This document shows positions 23,554 through 32,050 of a stretch of 41,602 nt of DNA, piece by piece; within the stretch, counting starts at the first letter, position 1, and every line of letters starts with the position of its first letter. The position numbers were made by a program, and so were the translations under genes. This DNA comes from Mucilaginibacter saanensis. GTDB taxonomy: Bacteria > Bacteroidota > Bacteroidia > Sphingobacteriales > Sphingobacteriaceae. The DNA lies in contig NZ_JACHBZ010000028.1 of assembly GCF_014200575.1 (NCBI RefSeq), positions 1-41,602 on the forward strand, read 5' to 3'. The notes under the pieces are model-generated. The model searched no databases. It was not told where the DNA came from and saw nothing but the letters and a program-made list of their open reading frames with translations.

Positions 23554-25689
23554 ATGAAAAAAACATTATTAACAATGTGTTTACTCCTGCTAAGCATGAT
23601 GGCTTTTGCCTTTAAAACAGACACACTTGTTATTAACACCAATCAGGCCAGCTTGTTAACCAGCAGGTATTTTCAGGAGTTAGAGGCGCCAGCCGGCAGC
23701 ACCACCATAAACGAGGTTTTAAACAGCAATAAATTTTACACCATTAAAAGCGAGCTGCCCAGCTTAAAGTATACAAAATCTGTTACCTGGCTAAAATTCA
23801 TTGTAAAAAATAACTGTAAGGAGCCCCTGATAGTTATTAGTACAGGCGCCAGCGTTATTGATGAATTTGATTTGTACTTTACTGACAGTACCCGAGCCAA
23901 GGTTGAGCACATCAGTCCTGATCATTTGCAAAATGATTTGTTTTTGCAGAATACCACGTTTGTAAATTGTCCGTTTTTGCCCGGCACTACCAACACGCTA
24001 TACCTGCGCCTTAAAAGCAATGCATCATCCGTAATACCTGTAAAAGTTTATAGCTCCACCGCCTTCTTGCAGGACCGCGGGGCCGAAAACATTACGCTGG
24101 GGCTTATAGTAGGCGTATTTGCAGTAATGGCCATATACAACCTGGTGTTGTTTTTTATAGTTGGCGACCGCAGTTACCTGTATTATGTGGGTTATATTGT
24201 TTTTTTCGGCTTATCGCAAATACTTAAACGCGGCTATGGCAATTACCTGTTTACAAACAACATCACCCTTTTAAATAACTATGTGATACCGGCAGTAAGG
24301 GTATTGTTTGGGTATTCCATTTTGCTTTTCATCGGCGAATTTTTACAGCTCAAACACAATTTAAAACGGTGGTATAAATATTACCTGTTACTGTATGCGT
24401 TATACTCCTTATTACCGATAGCTATTTTGTGCGGTATGGTGGGTACTGCTTATAATTTAATTACGCTAAGCATAACTATTACTGCAGTAAGCCTGATTTC
24501 TGTAGGTGTTTACCTTTATTTGAATGGCTTTAAACCTGCCAAGTTTTTCATGATGGGCTGGGGCCTGTTTTTAACGGGCATCCTGTTTTCTGTTGCGCGC
24601 AATAAAGGCCTCATTCCCTATAATACCTTTACAGCCGATATTGTAATTTACTGCTCAGTTTTTGAGCTGATATTATTTTCGGCAGCGCTGGCAGAAAAGA
24701 TCAACTTTTACCGGTATCAAAAAAACGAGTCGCAGAGTTTTGCGCTTACCGTTGCCAAGGAAAACCAGCGGCTGATAACCCAGCAAAATATTTTGCTGGA
24801 GAATAAGGTGAAAGAGCGCACCATAGATCTGATCAACGCCAACAAAAACCTGTCGGTATCTATTGATCATTTAACTACCACCCAAAAACAACTAATTGAT
24901 AATGAAAAGATGGCATCCCTGGGCCAGCTTACAGCCGGCGTGGCCCATGAAATTAATAACCCGATAAACTTTGTAAGCTCCAATATTGCACCGTTACGGC
25001 TTGATTTTAATGAACTTTTAGTATTGCTTAATAAATATGATGAAGCCATTAATAACCCCACACAACCCGCATTACTAAAAGCCCTTGACGACTATAAACA
25101 GGCCATAAACCTTAATTTTGTTAAAGAGGAAATAACCGTACTGCTTAACGGTATTGAAGATGGCGCCAACCGCACCACCGAAATTGTAAACAGTCTGCGT
25201 GCCTTTAGCAGTACCGATGAACAGGTATTAAAAACCGAGGACATTAATAAATCAATCCTGAACAACCTGCTTATTTTAAGGAGCACCATCCCCTATTACA
25301 TTGAAATTAAGCCGGTTTTTGACAAGCTGGAACCTTTAAACTGCTATCCCGGAAAATTCAACCAGTTGATTATTAACCTTATCAGTAATAGCATTTATGC
25401 CATTAAAGCCAAAGAGCACCATGCCGACGAAAGTGTAATGATCATTACCCACGACCATGCCGATCACATCTCTATTGAAATTACAGATACCGGCATAGGG
25501 ATGAGCGAAGAAACACAGCAACGGATATTTGAACCCTTTTTCACCACCAAAGCTATTGGCGAAGGCACAGGACTGGGCCTCTGCATTGTGTTTGGCATTA
25601 TTGAAAAACACCGTGGCAGCATCGAGGTAAAATCATCCCCGGGTAAGGGCGCAACCTTTATCGTATCGATCCCTAAAAATTTAGGCTGA
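23554..25689 (+). CDS. 7TMR-DISM sensor histidine kinase
   Basis: 711 aa. Signal peptide (residues 1-19), a periplasmic 7TMR-DISM extracellular sensor domain of about 145 residues (SLKYTKSVTWLKFIVKNN; TLYLRLKSN), seven membrane segments between about 180 and 385, a coiled coil (KEN...LLENKVKERTIDL), then the kinase. The H-box is GQLTAGVAHEINNPINF with phospho-acceptor His465. The ATP-binding domain has an N-box (NQLIINLISNSIYAI), G1 ITDTGIGM, the F-box (IFEPFFTTK) and G2 GEGTGLGL. It is a complete, active-looking kinase. DISM domains are thought to sense small ligands, often carbohydrates; the ligand here is unknown. The divergent receiver protein is the likely phosphorylation target. It is convergent with the Nudix-family gene, 15 bp apart. 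Confidence 0.95.
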   Translation: MKKTLLTMCLLLLSMMAFAFKTDTLVINTNQASLLTSRYFQELEAPAGSTTINEVLNSNKFYTIKSELPSLKYTKSVTWLKFIVKNNCKEPLIVISTGASVIDEFDLYFTDSTRAKVEHISPDHLQNDLFLQNTTFVNCPFLPGTTNTLYLRLKSNASSVIPVKVYSSTAFLQDRGAENITLGLIVGVFAVMAIYNLVLFFIVGDRSYLYYVGYIVFFGLSQILKRGYGNYLFTNNITLLNNYVIPAVRVLFGYSILLFIGEFLQLKHNLKRWYKYYLLLYALYSLLPIAILCGMVGTAYNLITLSITITAVSLISVGVYLYLNGFKPAKFFMMGWGLFLTGILFSVARNKGLIPYNTFTADIVIYCSVFELILFSAALAEKINFYRYQKNESQSFALTVAKENQRLITQQNILLENKVKERTIDLINANKNLSVSIDHLTTTQKQLIDNEKMASLGQLTAGVAHEINNPINFVSSNIAPLRLDFNELLVLLNKYDEAINNPTQPALLKALDDYKQAINLNFVKEEITVLLNGIEDGANRTTEIVNSLRAFSSTDEQVLKTEDINKSILNNLLILRSTIPYYIEIKPVFDKLEPLNCYPGKFNQLIINLISNSIYAIKAKEHHADESVMIITHDHADHISIEITDTGIGMSEETQQRIFEPFFTTKAIGEGTGLGLCIVFGIIEKHRGSIEVKSSPGKGATFIVSIPKNLG

Positions 25690-25704
25690 TGGATATAGGG
25701 GCTT

Positions 25705-26409
25705 CTAAAAAAACTTTTCGGGATTAGGTACCAGGTTCAGGAACGATTCAAAATTCTCCACGTAGTGAGTTTGATCTAACTTGTAATAAAATGCGCCTTT
25801 TTTGGAGGACTGTTTATCCTTTTCAGGTTGTTTTACCAGTAACCCTGTTGATAACAGTTTACGGCTAAAGTTGCGGTCGTCAAACTTGGTTTGGTACACC
25901 CCTTCATACAGGGCCTGCAATTGCGGAATGGTAAATTTCTCGGGCAACAGCTGAAACAATATTGGGTGCAGGGCTGCCTTGTAGCGCAATTGTCTTTTAG
26001 CCAGCCTTACCATTTCGGCATGGTCAAATATCAGCTCGGGCATTTCATCCAATAAAAACCATTCGGGATGATACTCTTCACTTAATTGTTTTTCATATTG
26101 ATGAATGTCAATCAAGGCAAAGTAAGCAATGGATAAGGTACGCTCAACCGGGTCACGGTCAGGACGGCCAAACACCTGGAATTGCTCCATATAAACATTT
26201 TTAAGACCGGTACGCAGTTCCAGCACGCGGTTAGCAGCATCATCCGGCGACTCAGACGGCTGGATAAATCCCCCCATCAAACTCCACTTGTATTTTTCAG
26301 GTTCAAGGCCACGCTGTACCAGCAATAATTTTATATTCCAGCCGTCAAACCCAAAAATAATACAATCGGTTGCCACTAAGATGCGTTTTTCGCCGCTATA
26401 CTTCTGCAT
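25705..26409 (-). CDS. Nudix-domain transcriptional regulator (NrtR/AraR-like), degenerate Nudix box
   Basis: 234 aa. Residues about 8-140 are a Nudix fold and about 150-225 a winged helix (IPQLQALYEGVYQTKFDDRNFSRKLL), which is the layout of NrtR and of the Bacteroides AraR-type sugar regulators. The Nudix box should read G-x5-E-x7-R-E-U-x-E-E-x-G-U. Here Gly47, Glu53, Arg61 and Gly68 are kept, but the catalytic EUxEE segment is VLELR (residues 62-66), so three of the acidic metal ligands are gone and hydrolase activity is unlikely. A ligand-sensing repressor or activator is therefore favoured. A palindrome at 26426-26439 just before the ATG suggests autoregulation. No sugar- or NAD-metabolism genes are adjacent, so the ligand is unknown. 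Confidence 0.88.
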   Translation of the reverse strand: MQKYSGEKRILVATDCIIFGFDGWNIKLLLVQRGLEPEKYKWSLMGGFIQPSESPDDAANRVLELRTGLKNVYMEQFQVFGRPDRDPVERTLSIAYFALIDIHQYEKQLSEEYHPEWFLLDEMPELIFDHAEMVRLAKRQLRYKAALHPILFQLLPEKFTIPQLQALYEGVYQTKFDDRNFSRKLLSTGLLVKQPEKDKQSSKKGAFYYKLDQTHYVENFESFLNLVPNPEKFF

Positions 26410-26425
26410 AATTGGTTAAAGTTTA

Positions 26426-26439
26426 TTTACAAGTGTAAA
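26426..26439. promoter_or_regulatory. Candidate operator of the Nudix regulator
   Basis: TTTACA-AG-TGTAAA is a perfect 6-bp-arm palindrome lying 17-30 bases upstream of the regulator's start codon (26409, minus strand), and flanking bases extend the symmetry weakly. Its position suits a self-regulatory site; binding is inference only. Confidence 0.5.
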
Positions 26440-26533
26440 AATAATTATGCAATTATTTAGTGTTAATCAGACAACTATTTCAACAATTTTAACGATTACT
26501 TAAACTAAAATAACAATACAGCGCCCTGCCAGT

Positions 26534-26576
26534 AAAAAAAAGCCCGCCATTGCAAATAAACGGTGCAATGGCGGGC
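26534..26576 (-). terminator. Terminator of the ABC exporter operon
   Basis: Perfect 13-bp GC-rich stem (GCCCGCCATTGCA at 26542-26554 with its complement at 26564-26576) and a 9-base loop. The A-run at 26534-26541 becomes a T-run immediately after the stem on the minus strand, so it terminates the exporter genes that end at 26602. Confidence 0.9.
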
Positions 26577-26601
26577 CAATAATACTACTGTTAACTTCTG
26601 G

Positions 26602-28362
26602 TTAACTAACTCTTTTACCTTGCAGCAGCATATCCATAGCATCGTTTAATGAGCCTGCGCGGCTCACCTCGCCAGAGTTTACAAAAAATATCTCGTCGGC
26701 GTTTTCAATGGTATTTAAGCGGTGGGCAATAATAACCCGGGTAGTGGTGGCGGGCAGCTTGTTTAAAATATCGCTCAGTAACTGCTCGGTTATGGTATCA
26801 ATATTGGCGGTGGCTTCGTCAAGTATCAGTATTTGCGGGTTACGCAATACGGCGCGCATAAATGCTATAAGCTGCTTTTGCCCAAGGCTTATACTGTCGC
26901 CGCCCGAAAGCACATTGGTTTCAAGTCCGTTTTCAAAAATGGCCAGCAGGGTACCCAGGTTGGCATCCATGATCACCTTTTCCAGCTGCTCATTGGTGTG
27001 GTTCTTATACAGATCGTTACCATACAAAATATTTTCCTTTACCGTGCCGGTAAACAAAAACGGCTCCTGTAAAATAAATCCTATCTTTTGGCTGCGCTCC
27101 TCGGCGCTATAGGTCCTGATATCCTTACCATCCAGCATCACCATGCCCTTTGATGGATCATACAACCGGGCAATTAATGATGCCGTGGTAGTTTTACCGC
27201 CACCTGTTGGGCCAACCAGCGCGTAGGTTTTACCCTGCTCCAGCTTAAAACAGATGTTGTGCAATATCTCCTTGTCTTCGGCATAGCTGAAATGTACGTT
27301 CCTGAATTCCAGCAGCGCAGCATTTGATTCGGAAACCCCTTCCTGTATCAAAGGCAGATCAGTTTCAAGCGATAGGATCTGTGATATCCTGTCCCACCCG
27401 GCCATGGCCAGCTGAAAGTTTGTCCATAATGCCGCCAGTTGCCTCAGCGGATTGTAGAAGTAAGTAGCGTATGACAAATAGCTCACCAGCAAACCTATGG
27501 AAAACTGCCCTATCGTGATTAAATAAATACCAAAAGCCAGTACAATCAATTGCGCAATACTGGCAAATAAACCATAAACCGGCACAAATATATTATTGGC
27601 CAAACCTGCGCCAATAGCCGTTTTATAGTTTTCACGGTTGGCAATATCAAAGCGTTTCCTGAAATAATCACGACGGTTAAAGGCGATGATCACCTTAAAA
27701 TTATTCAGGCTTTCCTGAATTTCGGCGCTCATGCCTCCCGTACTTTTCAGGTTAAGGGCATTTTTCCGCTTTATCCAGGGCGATAACACAATGGTAAGCA
27801 CCAAAATAACCAAAGCCGGTGCCAGTGCTGCGGCACCCAGTTCAATATGAATAAGCAGCAAAAATATGCCCGCCCCAACCATGGTTGATATATTGCCGAT
27901 AAACTGCATCAGCGATTGTGAAAAAAACTGGTTCAGCTTATCCGTATCGTTATTTACCCTTGATATCAGGTCGCCGGCCTTGTTCTGGTTAAAAAAGCCT
28001 ACCGGCAGTTGCTGCAGCTTATTAAATATAGAATTACGCAGCGTAAACAGCATTCGCTGGCCTACGCCGCCCATCAGGGTAGTTTGTTTATAGCTGGTAA
28101 ACAGGGCCACCAGAAACATACAAAGCAATATAATAGCGTTATGAATTACCCCGCTAAAATCTTTATGCTGCACATATTTATCAATGGTATGCCCAATAAT
28201 AAGCGGCCCTAATAAGTTAAGGGTTGAATTGGTTAGTATGGCAATTAATGCCAGTATAAGCGTTCGCTTTTCGTGGGCTATTAGTTGCAGCAGCTTTTTG
28301 AGCCCGGCAAGGGTTGATGTTTTTTGCTGTGCCTGGTTAAGCTTGTTCAGATCGTAGTTCAT
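26602..28362 (-). CDS. ABC exporter half-transporter, catalytically competent subunit
   Basis: 586 aa: six membrane segments in residues about 35-310 (ABC type-1 exporter fold), then the nucleotide-binding domain. Walker A GPTGGGKTT has Lys390, the Q-loop is ILQEPFLF, Walker B LILDEA contains catalytic Glu516, and the switch histidine is His547 (IIAHRLN). The signature loop is not canonical: ISLGQKQL stands where LSGGQ is expected. In a heterodimer that altered signature would face the partner's degenerate Walker site, while the partner's perfect LSGGQ completes this subunit's active site. It starts 14 bases after its partner gene and ends at a strong terminator. Substrate unknown; drug or lipid export is typical of the family. 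Confidence 0.95.
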   Translation of the reverse strand: MNYDLNKLNQAQQKTSTLAGLKKLLQLIAHEKRTLILALIAILTNSTLNLLGPLIIGHTIDKYVQHKDFSGVIHNAIILLCMFLVALFTSYKQTTLMGGVGQRMLFTLRNSIFNKLQQLPVGFFNQNKAGDLISRVNNDTDKLNQFFSQSLMQFIGNISTMVGAGIFLLLIHIELGAAALAPALVILVLTIVLSPWIKRKNALNLKSTGGMSAEIQESLNNFKVIIAFNRRDYFRKRFDIANRENYKTAIGAGLANNIFVPVYGLFASIAQLIVLAFGIYLITIGQFSIGLLVSYLSYATYFYNPLRQLAALWTNFQLAMAGWDRISQILSLETDLPLIQEGVSESNAALLEFRNVHFSYAEDKEILHNICFKLEQGKTYALVGPTGGGKTTTASLIARLYDPSKGMVMLDGKDIRTYSAEERSQKIGFILQEPFLFTGTVKENILYGNDLYKNHTNEQLEKVIMDANLGTLLAIFENGLETNVLSGGDSISLGQKQLIAFMRAVLRNPQILILDEATANIDTITEQLLSDILNKLPATTTRVIIAHRLNTIENADEIFFVNSGEVSRAGSLNDAMDMLLQGKRVS

Positions 28363-28376
28363 TGATGAATATTTTT

Positions 28377-30131
28377 TTAATGAGCAATGCCCGATTCGTA
28401 ATTACTGGTGCTTTGCTGCGAGTTAAATATCTGTACATAATCGGTACTGGTATGCATCAGATCCTCATGTACACCACTCGCAACAATTTCGCCCTGCATC
28501 AGCAGGATGATCTGGTCATAATGCTCAACCGAGGCAATTTTTTGAGTAACCGATATCAGCGTTAATCCCGGATAGTTTTTTTGAATGTTGGTGAGGATCT
28601 TTTTCTCGGTATTATTATCTACCCGGGCCGTAAAATCATCCAGCAACAACACTTTGGGGTTTACTGCCAGCGCCCGTGCCAGCATAATGCGCTGTTTTTG
28701 CCCGCCCGATAAGCTCGATCCGCGTTCAGATACTATGGTATTCAAATGATCGGGCAAACTGCCTATAAAATCACCCAGCTCCGCCGTATCAATAGCTTTC
28801 TGTAATGATTCGTCCGTTACGGTATCACTAAAGGCAATGTTTTCGCGGATGCTCATATTAAAAATAATGCTGTCCTGAAAAACAAAACCCACCTGGCTAT
28901 GAAACGATTCGCTGTTGTAGGCATCAATATCAACACCATCATAACATACCTCGCCTGATGTAGGCTTAATTAAATTGGTGAGCAAGTAAAGCAATTGTGT
29001 TTTACCCGCCGCGGTAGGCCCTATGATGGCAATTTTTGAACCCGCAGTTACCGTAAGCGATACATTTTTAAGGGCTGGTTTTTGTCCGTAAAAAAGCGAT
29101 ACATCATTCAGTTCAACATCGCCGCGCAGGGTTTCCTGCAATACGCCAGGTGCAGCAACATCAGGCGCATCCAACACGGTGCTGATACGGGTAAATGAAG
29201 CCGAGGCCTGCGCTATCAGGTTACTCATAAAACCCAGTATAAATATTGGGAATATAAGCAGCGACAAGTAGCTGTTAAATGCTGCAAAACTTCCCAAACT
29301 CATGCTGCCGGTAATTACAAAATGGCCGCCCATTACCAAAATAGCCAGTGCCGCCATATTGGCCGTAAAGGTTACTATGGGTATTAACCCTGCAAAAAAT
29401 CCCAATATCCTCAGGCCATAGTCCTTAGCGGTAGTATTGGCTTGTAAAAATTTATCGTACTCCAGCTGCTGCGAATTTATAACGCGGATAAGCGCAGCCC
29501 CCAGGATACTTTCATTGATAACCTTGTTTAACTGATCAATAACCCCGCGGCTTTTGATAAACAGCGCACGTACGTTTTTTAACACGTAAATAAATGTACC
29601 GCCAATAATGGGAATAATGGCCACCACCGCAAGGGCCAAACGCCAGTTAATGGTAAATAACAATATACTGGCCCCAATAATAATAAACAACGACGATACA
29701 ATAGATACCAGTGCCTGCGACACAAACAGCTTAATGGAATCAACATCGGCAGTAAGGTTGGTTAACAACTTAGACGGATTCACCTGCTCAATAAAGGCAT
29801 GGCTCTGGCGCGATATTTTGTCTGAAAGCCGCTGCCTGAGGTCGCGCGCTACACGCTCCGAGGCGTAGGTTTGGATAATGGTTTGCAGGTAGGCAAAAAT
29901 AAAGATGAACACCACCGCAAAGGAAAATTTCTTGATAATGGTATTAAACACAAAGTGCTTTTGACCATAATCATCAATACCGCCTGCTATTATTTTAGGC
30001 AGCCACAGGTTAACGCCATTGCTGAGCAAGGCAAATAACAGCAGTAAGGTAACCAGGCCCATATATGGCTTTAGCAGACTAAAAACTCCGGGTGGCTTTT
30101 TATTTGTTTTTTGAGGATCGTTGGCTTGCAT
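28377..30131 (-). CDS. ABC exporter half-transporter, degenerate-site subunit
   Basis: 584 aa, with six membrane segments in about 25-300 and a C-terminal nucleotide-binding domain. Walker A GPTAAGKTQ (Lys377), Q-loop VFQDSIIF and a perfect signature LSGGQKQR are present. The catalytic glutamate after Walker B is Asp499 (LLLDDFTAR) and the switch histidine is Gln530 (VTQKIAS). This is the pattern of the non-hydrolysing partner in heterodimeric exporters such as TM287/288, BmrCD and LmrCD. It is the first gene of a two-gene operon with 26602-28362. The divergent marR-like gene 308 bp away is the obvious candidate regulator. Substrate not predictable. Confidence 0.95.
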   Translation of the reverse strand: MQANDPQKTNKKPPGVFSLLKPYMGLVTLLLLFALLSNGVNLWLPKIIAGGIDDYGQKHFVFNTIIKKFSFAVVFIFIFAYLQTIIQTYASERVARDLRQRLSDKISRQSHAFIEQVNPSKLLTNLTADVDSIKLFVSQALVSIVSSLFIIIGASILLFTINWRLALAVVAIIPIIGGTFIYVLKNVRALFIKSRGVIDQLNKVINESILGAALIRVINSQQLEYDKFLQANTTAKDYGLRILGFFAGLIPIVTFTANMAALAILVMGGHFVITGSMSLGSFAAFNSYLSLLIFPIFILGFMSNLIAQASASFTRISTVLDAPDVAAPGVLQETLRGDVELNDVSLFYGQKPALKNVSLTVTAGSKIAIIGPTAAGKTQLLYLLTNLIKPTSGEVCYDGVDIDAYNSESFHSQVGFVFQDSIIFNMSIRENIAFSDTVTDESLQKAIDTAELGDFIGSLPDHLNTIVSERGSSLSGGQKQRIMLARALAVNPKVLLLDDFTARVDNNTEKKILTNIQKNYPGLTLISVTQKIASVEHYDQIILLMQGEIVASGVHEDLMHTSTDYVQIFNSQQSTSNYESGIAH

Positions 30132-30340
30132 ATTTTTTTAGATGAACAACAATTGCTGATGTTTCAAAATTTTGTTTTTTGTGGATACGGGTTATCGGCT
30201 TAGTAAAAATAACAATTAGTAGTATAAGCCACTGTTAAGTTTATCATATATAAATGCTGACGATTGAGCAGGCAAAACATTTTTAATATTAAAAAATAAG
30301 TAAGCCTGCTATGCCCGCAAATTAAACATTCGCTTCAATT

Positions 30341-30436
30341 AATCCTGTTTAGAAACACTTTTACAAATGTATTCCTATTTTGTAATAAATAAAACTATTT
30401 GGAAATAATTTTTTAATTTTACAACCAAACAGGAAT
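30341..30436. promoter_or_regulatory. Three copies of an ATTCCTRTTT motif before the marR-like gene
   Basis: AATCCTGTTT (30341-30350), ATTCCTATTT (30371-30380) and, inverted, AAACAGGAAT (30427-30436) lie in the 308-bp gap between the ABC exporter and the MarR gene; the last one ends four bases before the MarR ATG. A near-palindrome TATTTGGAAATA (30396-30407) is between them. They could be binding sites for the MarR protein. The rest of the gap (30132-30340) is AT-rich with no clear feature. Confidence 0.45.
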
Positions 30437-30439
30437 AAA

Positions 30440-31072
30440 ATGAAGCCCATAGTACAATTAGTTGAGGAATGGACGGCTTTTGAAGAGGTTAGCGAGAACC
30501 AAAGCGTAGAAGCATTTTGCCGGTATTACCTTCAGAAACAACGGCCTAAGCCCAAACATCCCGGTAAAAAAAGCGAACGTATCATGAACGGCGTTAGCTT
30601 ATTGAAAACCGTTGGTCGTATTTTAAGCGCTTATTCCCTTTATTTCAGAGCGGCGGTAAATTATATAGAGATGCCCCCCGCCGAAAGTTTTTACTACTTA
30701 AACACCTTAATGCACCTGGGCGAGGTAAGAAAAAGCGACCTCATTAACCAGATGTTTGCCGAAACAACTACCGGCATGGAGGTGATAAACCGGCTCATCC
30801 GTGAAAAAAAGATAGCCGAACGTACATCGCCTGATGACAAGCGCGCCAAGTTGATCAAGATCACAGAAAAAGGCACCAAAGCCCTGGAAGAATATTACAA
30901 AGTATCGGCCAAGGTAGTAGAAATGGCCTTTAAGGATCTGGATGACGATGTTATTGTGGACTGTTACGAAATGCTTAAATACTGCGAGCAGCGCAACTCG
31001 GCCATGGCCATCGAAGTAAAAAACAAACCTTTTGATAAAATGTACGAGCAGGTAATGGAAGGCAGGCTTTAA
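30440..31072 (+). CDS. MarR family transcriptional regulator
   Basis: 210 aa, longer than the usual 140-160 because of an N-terminal region of about 70 residues (WTAFEEVSENQSVEAFCRYYL, then a basic Lys/Pro stretch) before the typical fold. The winged helix-turn-helix spans about 85-150: FYYLNTLMHLGEVRKSDLINQM, GMEVINRLIREKKIAERTSPDDKRAKLIKITEKG with the conserved D-x-R-wing. The C-terminal helices provide dimerisation. MarR proteins usually repress efflux or stress genes and release DNA on ligand binding. The gene is divergent from the heterodimeric ABC exporter and followed by a GNAT acetyltransferase 30 bp downstream, so a drug or metabolite response unit is plausible but unproven. Confidence 0.92.
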   Translation: MKPIVQLVEEWTAFEEVSENQSVEAFCRYYLQKQRPKPKHPGKKSERIMNGVSLLKTVGRILSAYSLYFRAAVNYIEMPPAESFYYLNTLMHLGEVRKSDLINQMFAETTTGMEVINRLIREKKIAERTSPDDKRAKLIKITEKGTKALEEYYKVSAKVVEMAFKDLDDDVIVDCYEMLKYCEQRNSAMAIEVKNKPFDKMYEQVMEGRL

Positions 31073-31102
31073 CATTTTGTAGCTTTACAAAAAGCACCGC
31101 AA

Positions 31103-31699
31103 ATGACTCCCATATTTAACCCGGCAACCAATTACGTTTTAGAAGACGCCCACGTACTGTTACGACCACTACAGGCCGATGATTATGACAACCTGCTACC
31201 CTTTGCCATTCAGGAACCCAACACCTGGGATTACTCCCTGGTAAGCGCAAAAGGTACCGATGGTATGCGAAATTATGTTGATGTGGCCTTAACTGCACGC
31301 AGCCAGGGCAAAGAATACCCCTTTATAATTTTTGATAAAACGAGCGGGCAATACGCAGGCTGCACCCGTTTTTATGATATACAACCCGCTTACCAAACAC
31401 TGCAATTAGGTTATACCTGGTATGGTGAAAAATTCAGAGGTACGGGACTTAACAAACATTGTAAGTTTTTATTGCTGCAATTTGCCTTTGACCAGCTGGA
31501 TATAAAACGTGTTGAGTTTAGGGCCGATGCCCGCAACCAGCGCAGCATAGCCGCCATGAAAAGCATTGGCTGCACCGTAGAGGGCGTTTTAAGAAGCCAT
31601 ACACCCATTGCAGATGGCCGCCGTGATTCAATTGTTTTAAGTATTTTACAACACGAATGGCAGCAGGAATTAAAGGAACGGTTAAAAGCTAAGTTGTAG
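31103..31699 (+). CDS. GNAT family acetyltransferase (RimJ/RimL type)
   Basis: 198 aa. It transfers an acetyl group from acetyl-CoA to an amine; RimJ/RimL members modify protein N-termini, and relatives act on small molecules or antibiotics. The pattern VLLRPLQADDYDNLLPFA at the N-terminus, FIIFDKTSGQYAGCTRFYDI, LGYTWYGEKFRGTGLNKHCK (acetyl-CoA pyrophosphate loop, R-G-T-G-L), and VEFRADARNQRSIAAMKSIGC followed by VEGVLRSH are all typical. The last 20 residues are a charged helix. It follows the MarR gene by 30 bp on the same strand, so co-regulation is likely. Substrate cannot be told from sequence. Confidence 0.92.
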   Translation: MTPIFNPATNYVLEDAHVLLRPLQADDYDNLLPFAIQEPNTWDYSLVSAKGTDGMRNYVDVALTARSQGKEYPFIIFDKTSGQYAGCTRFYDIQPAYQTLQLGYTWYGEKFRGTGLNKHCKFLLLQFAFDQLDIKRVEFRADARNQRSIAAMKSIGCTVEGVLRSHTPIADGRRDSIVLSILQHEWQQELKERLKAKL

Positions 31700-31725
31700 C
31701 GAATAAATAAACATAGAAAAACAGG

Positions 31726-31797
31726 CTGTCATGGTGAGCCTGTCGAACCATGGTGGGCAGTCCCTGCGCGCGAGTCTTCGACAAGCTCAGACTGACA
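31726..31797. repeat. Interspersed palindromic repeat (GTCGAACCATGG type)
   Basis: GAGCCTGTCGA (31736-31746) pairs with TCGACAAGCTC (31778-31788), 10 of 11 positions, with weaker outer pairing of TGTCA and TGACA ends. It contains ACCATGGTGGG and GCGCGCGAG. This is a third intergenic repeat type in the window. The 351-bp gap 31700-32050 holds this repeat, the half repeat at 31865-31891 and otherwise no gene; the promoter for 32051 must lie in the last 150 bases but I could not pick it out. Confidence 0.7.
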
Positions 31798-31864
31798 AGC
31801 CCTTTTAAGTATTCTTAACGGAGCGTAACTAAGCACTTCTTCCCGAACTTACATACCGTAAAAC

Positions 31865-31891
31865 AGATTCTTCACTCCGTTTGGCATGACA
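31865..31891. repeat. Partial TGTCATTCTGAG-type repeat
   Basis: GATTCTTCACTCCG followed by TTTGGCATGACA resembles one side of the palindromic repeat at 5529-5591 read in reverse. No matching left arm is clear, so it appears to be a decayed or half copy. Confidence 0.5.
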
Positions 31892-32050
31892 ATCAATATT
31901 CACCAAGGAAACAAAATCACACCGCAATGTCATTAAATTGGCAAACAGCAACAGTTCCCGCTGTAAATGGCATAATACTTGAATATTTACACCAGCTGTT
32001 TGAGTAACAACCCGAACGTTTGCACATCTATATCATAAAAGATTATACCA

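Noticed and set aside
25705..26409. Active Nudix hydrolase (ADP-ribose or NADH pyrophosphatase)
   Set aside because: The EUxEE part of the Nudix box is VLELR, removing the metal-binding glutamates, and a winged helix follows.
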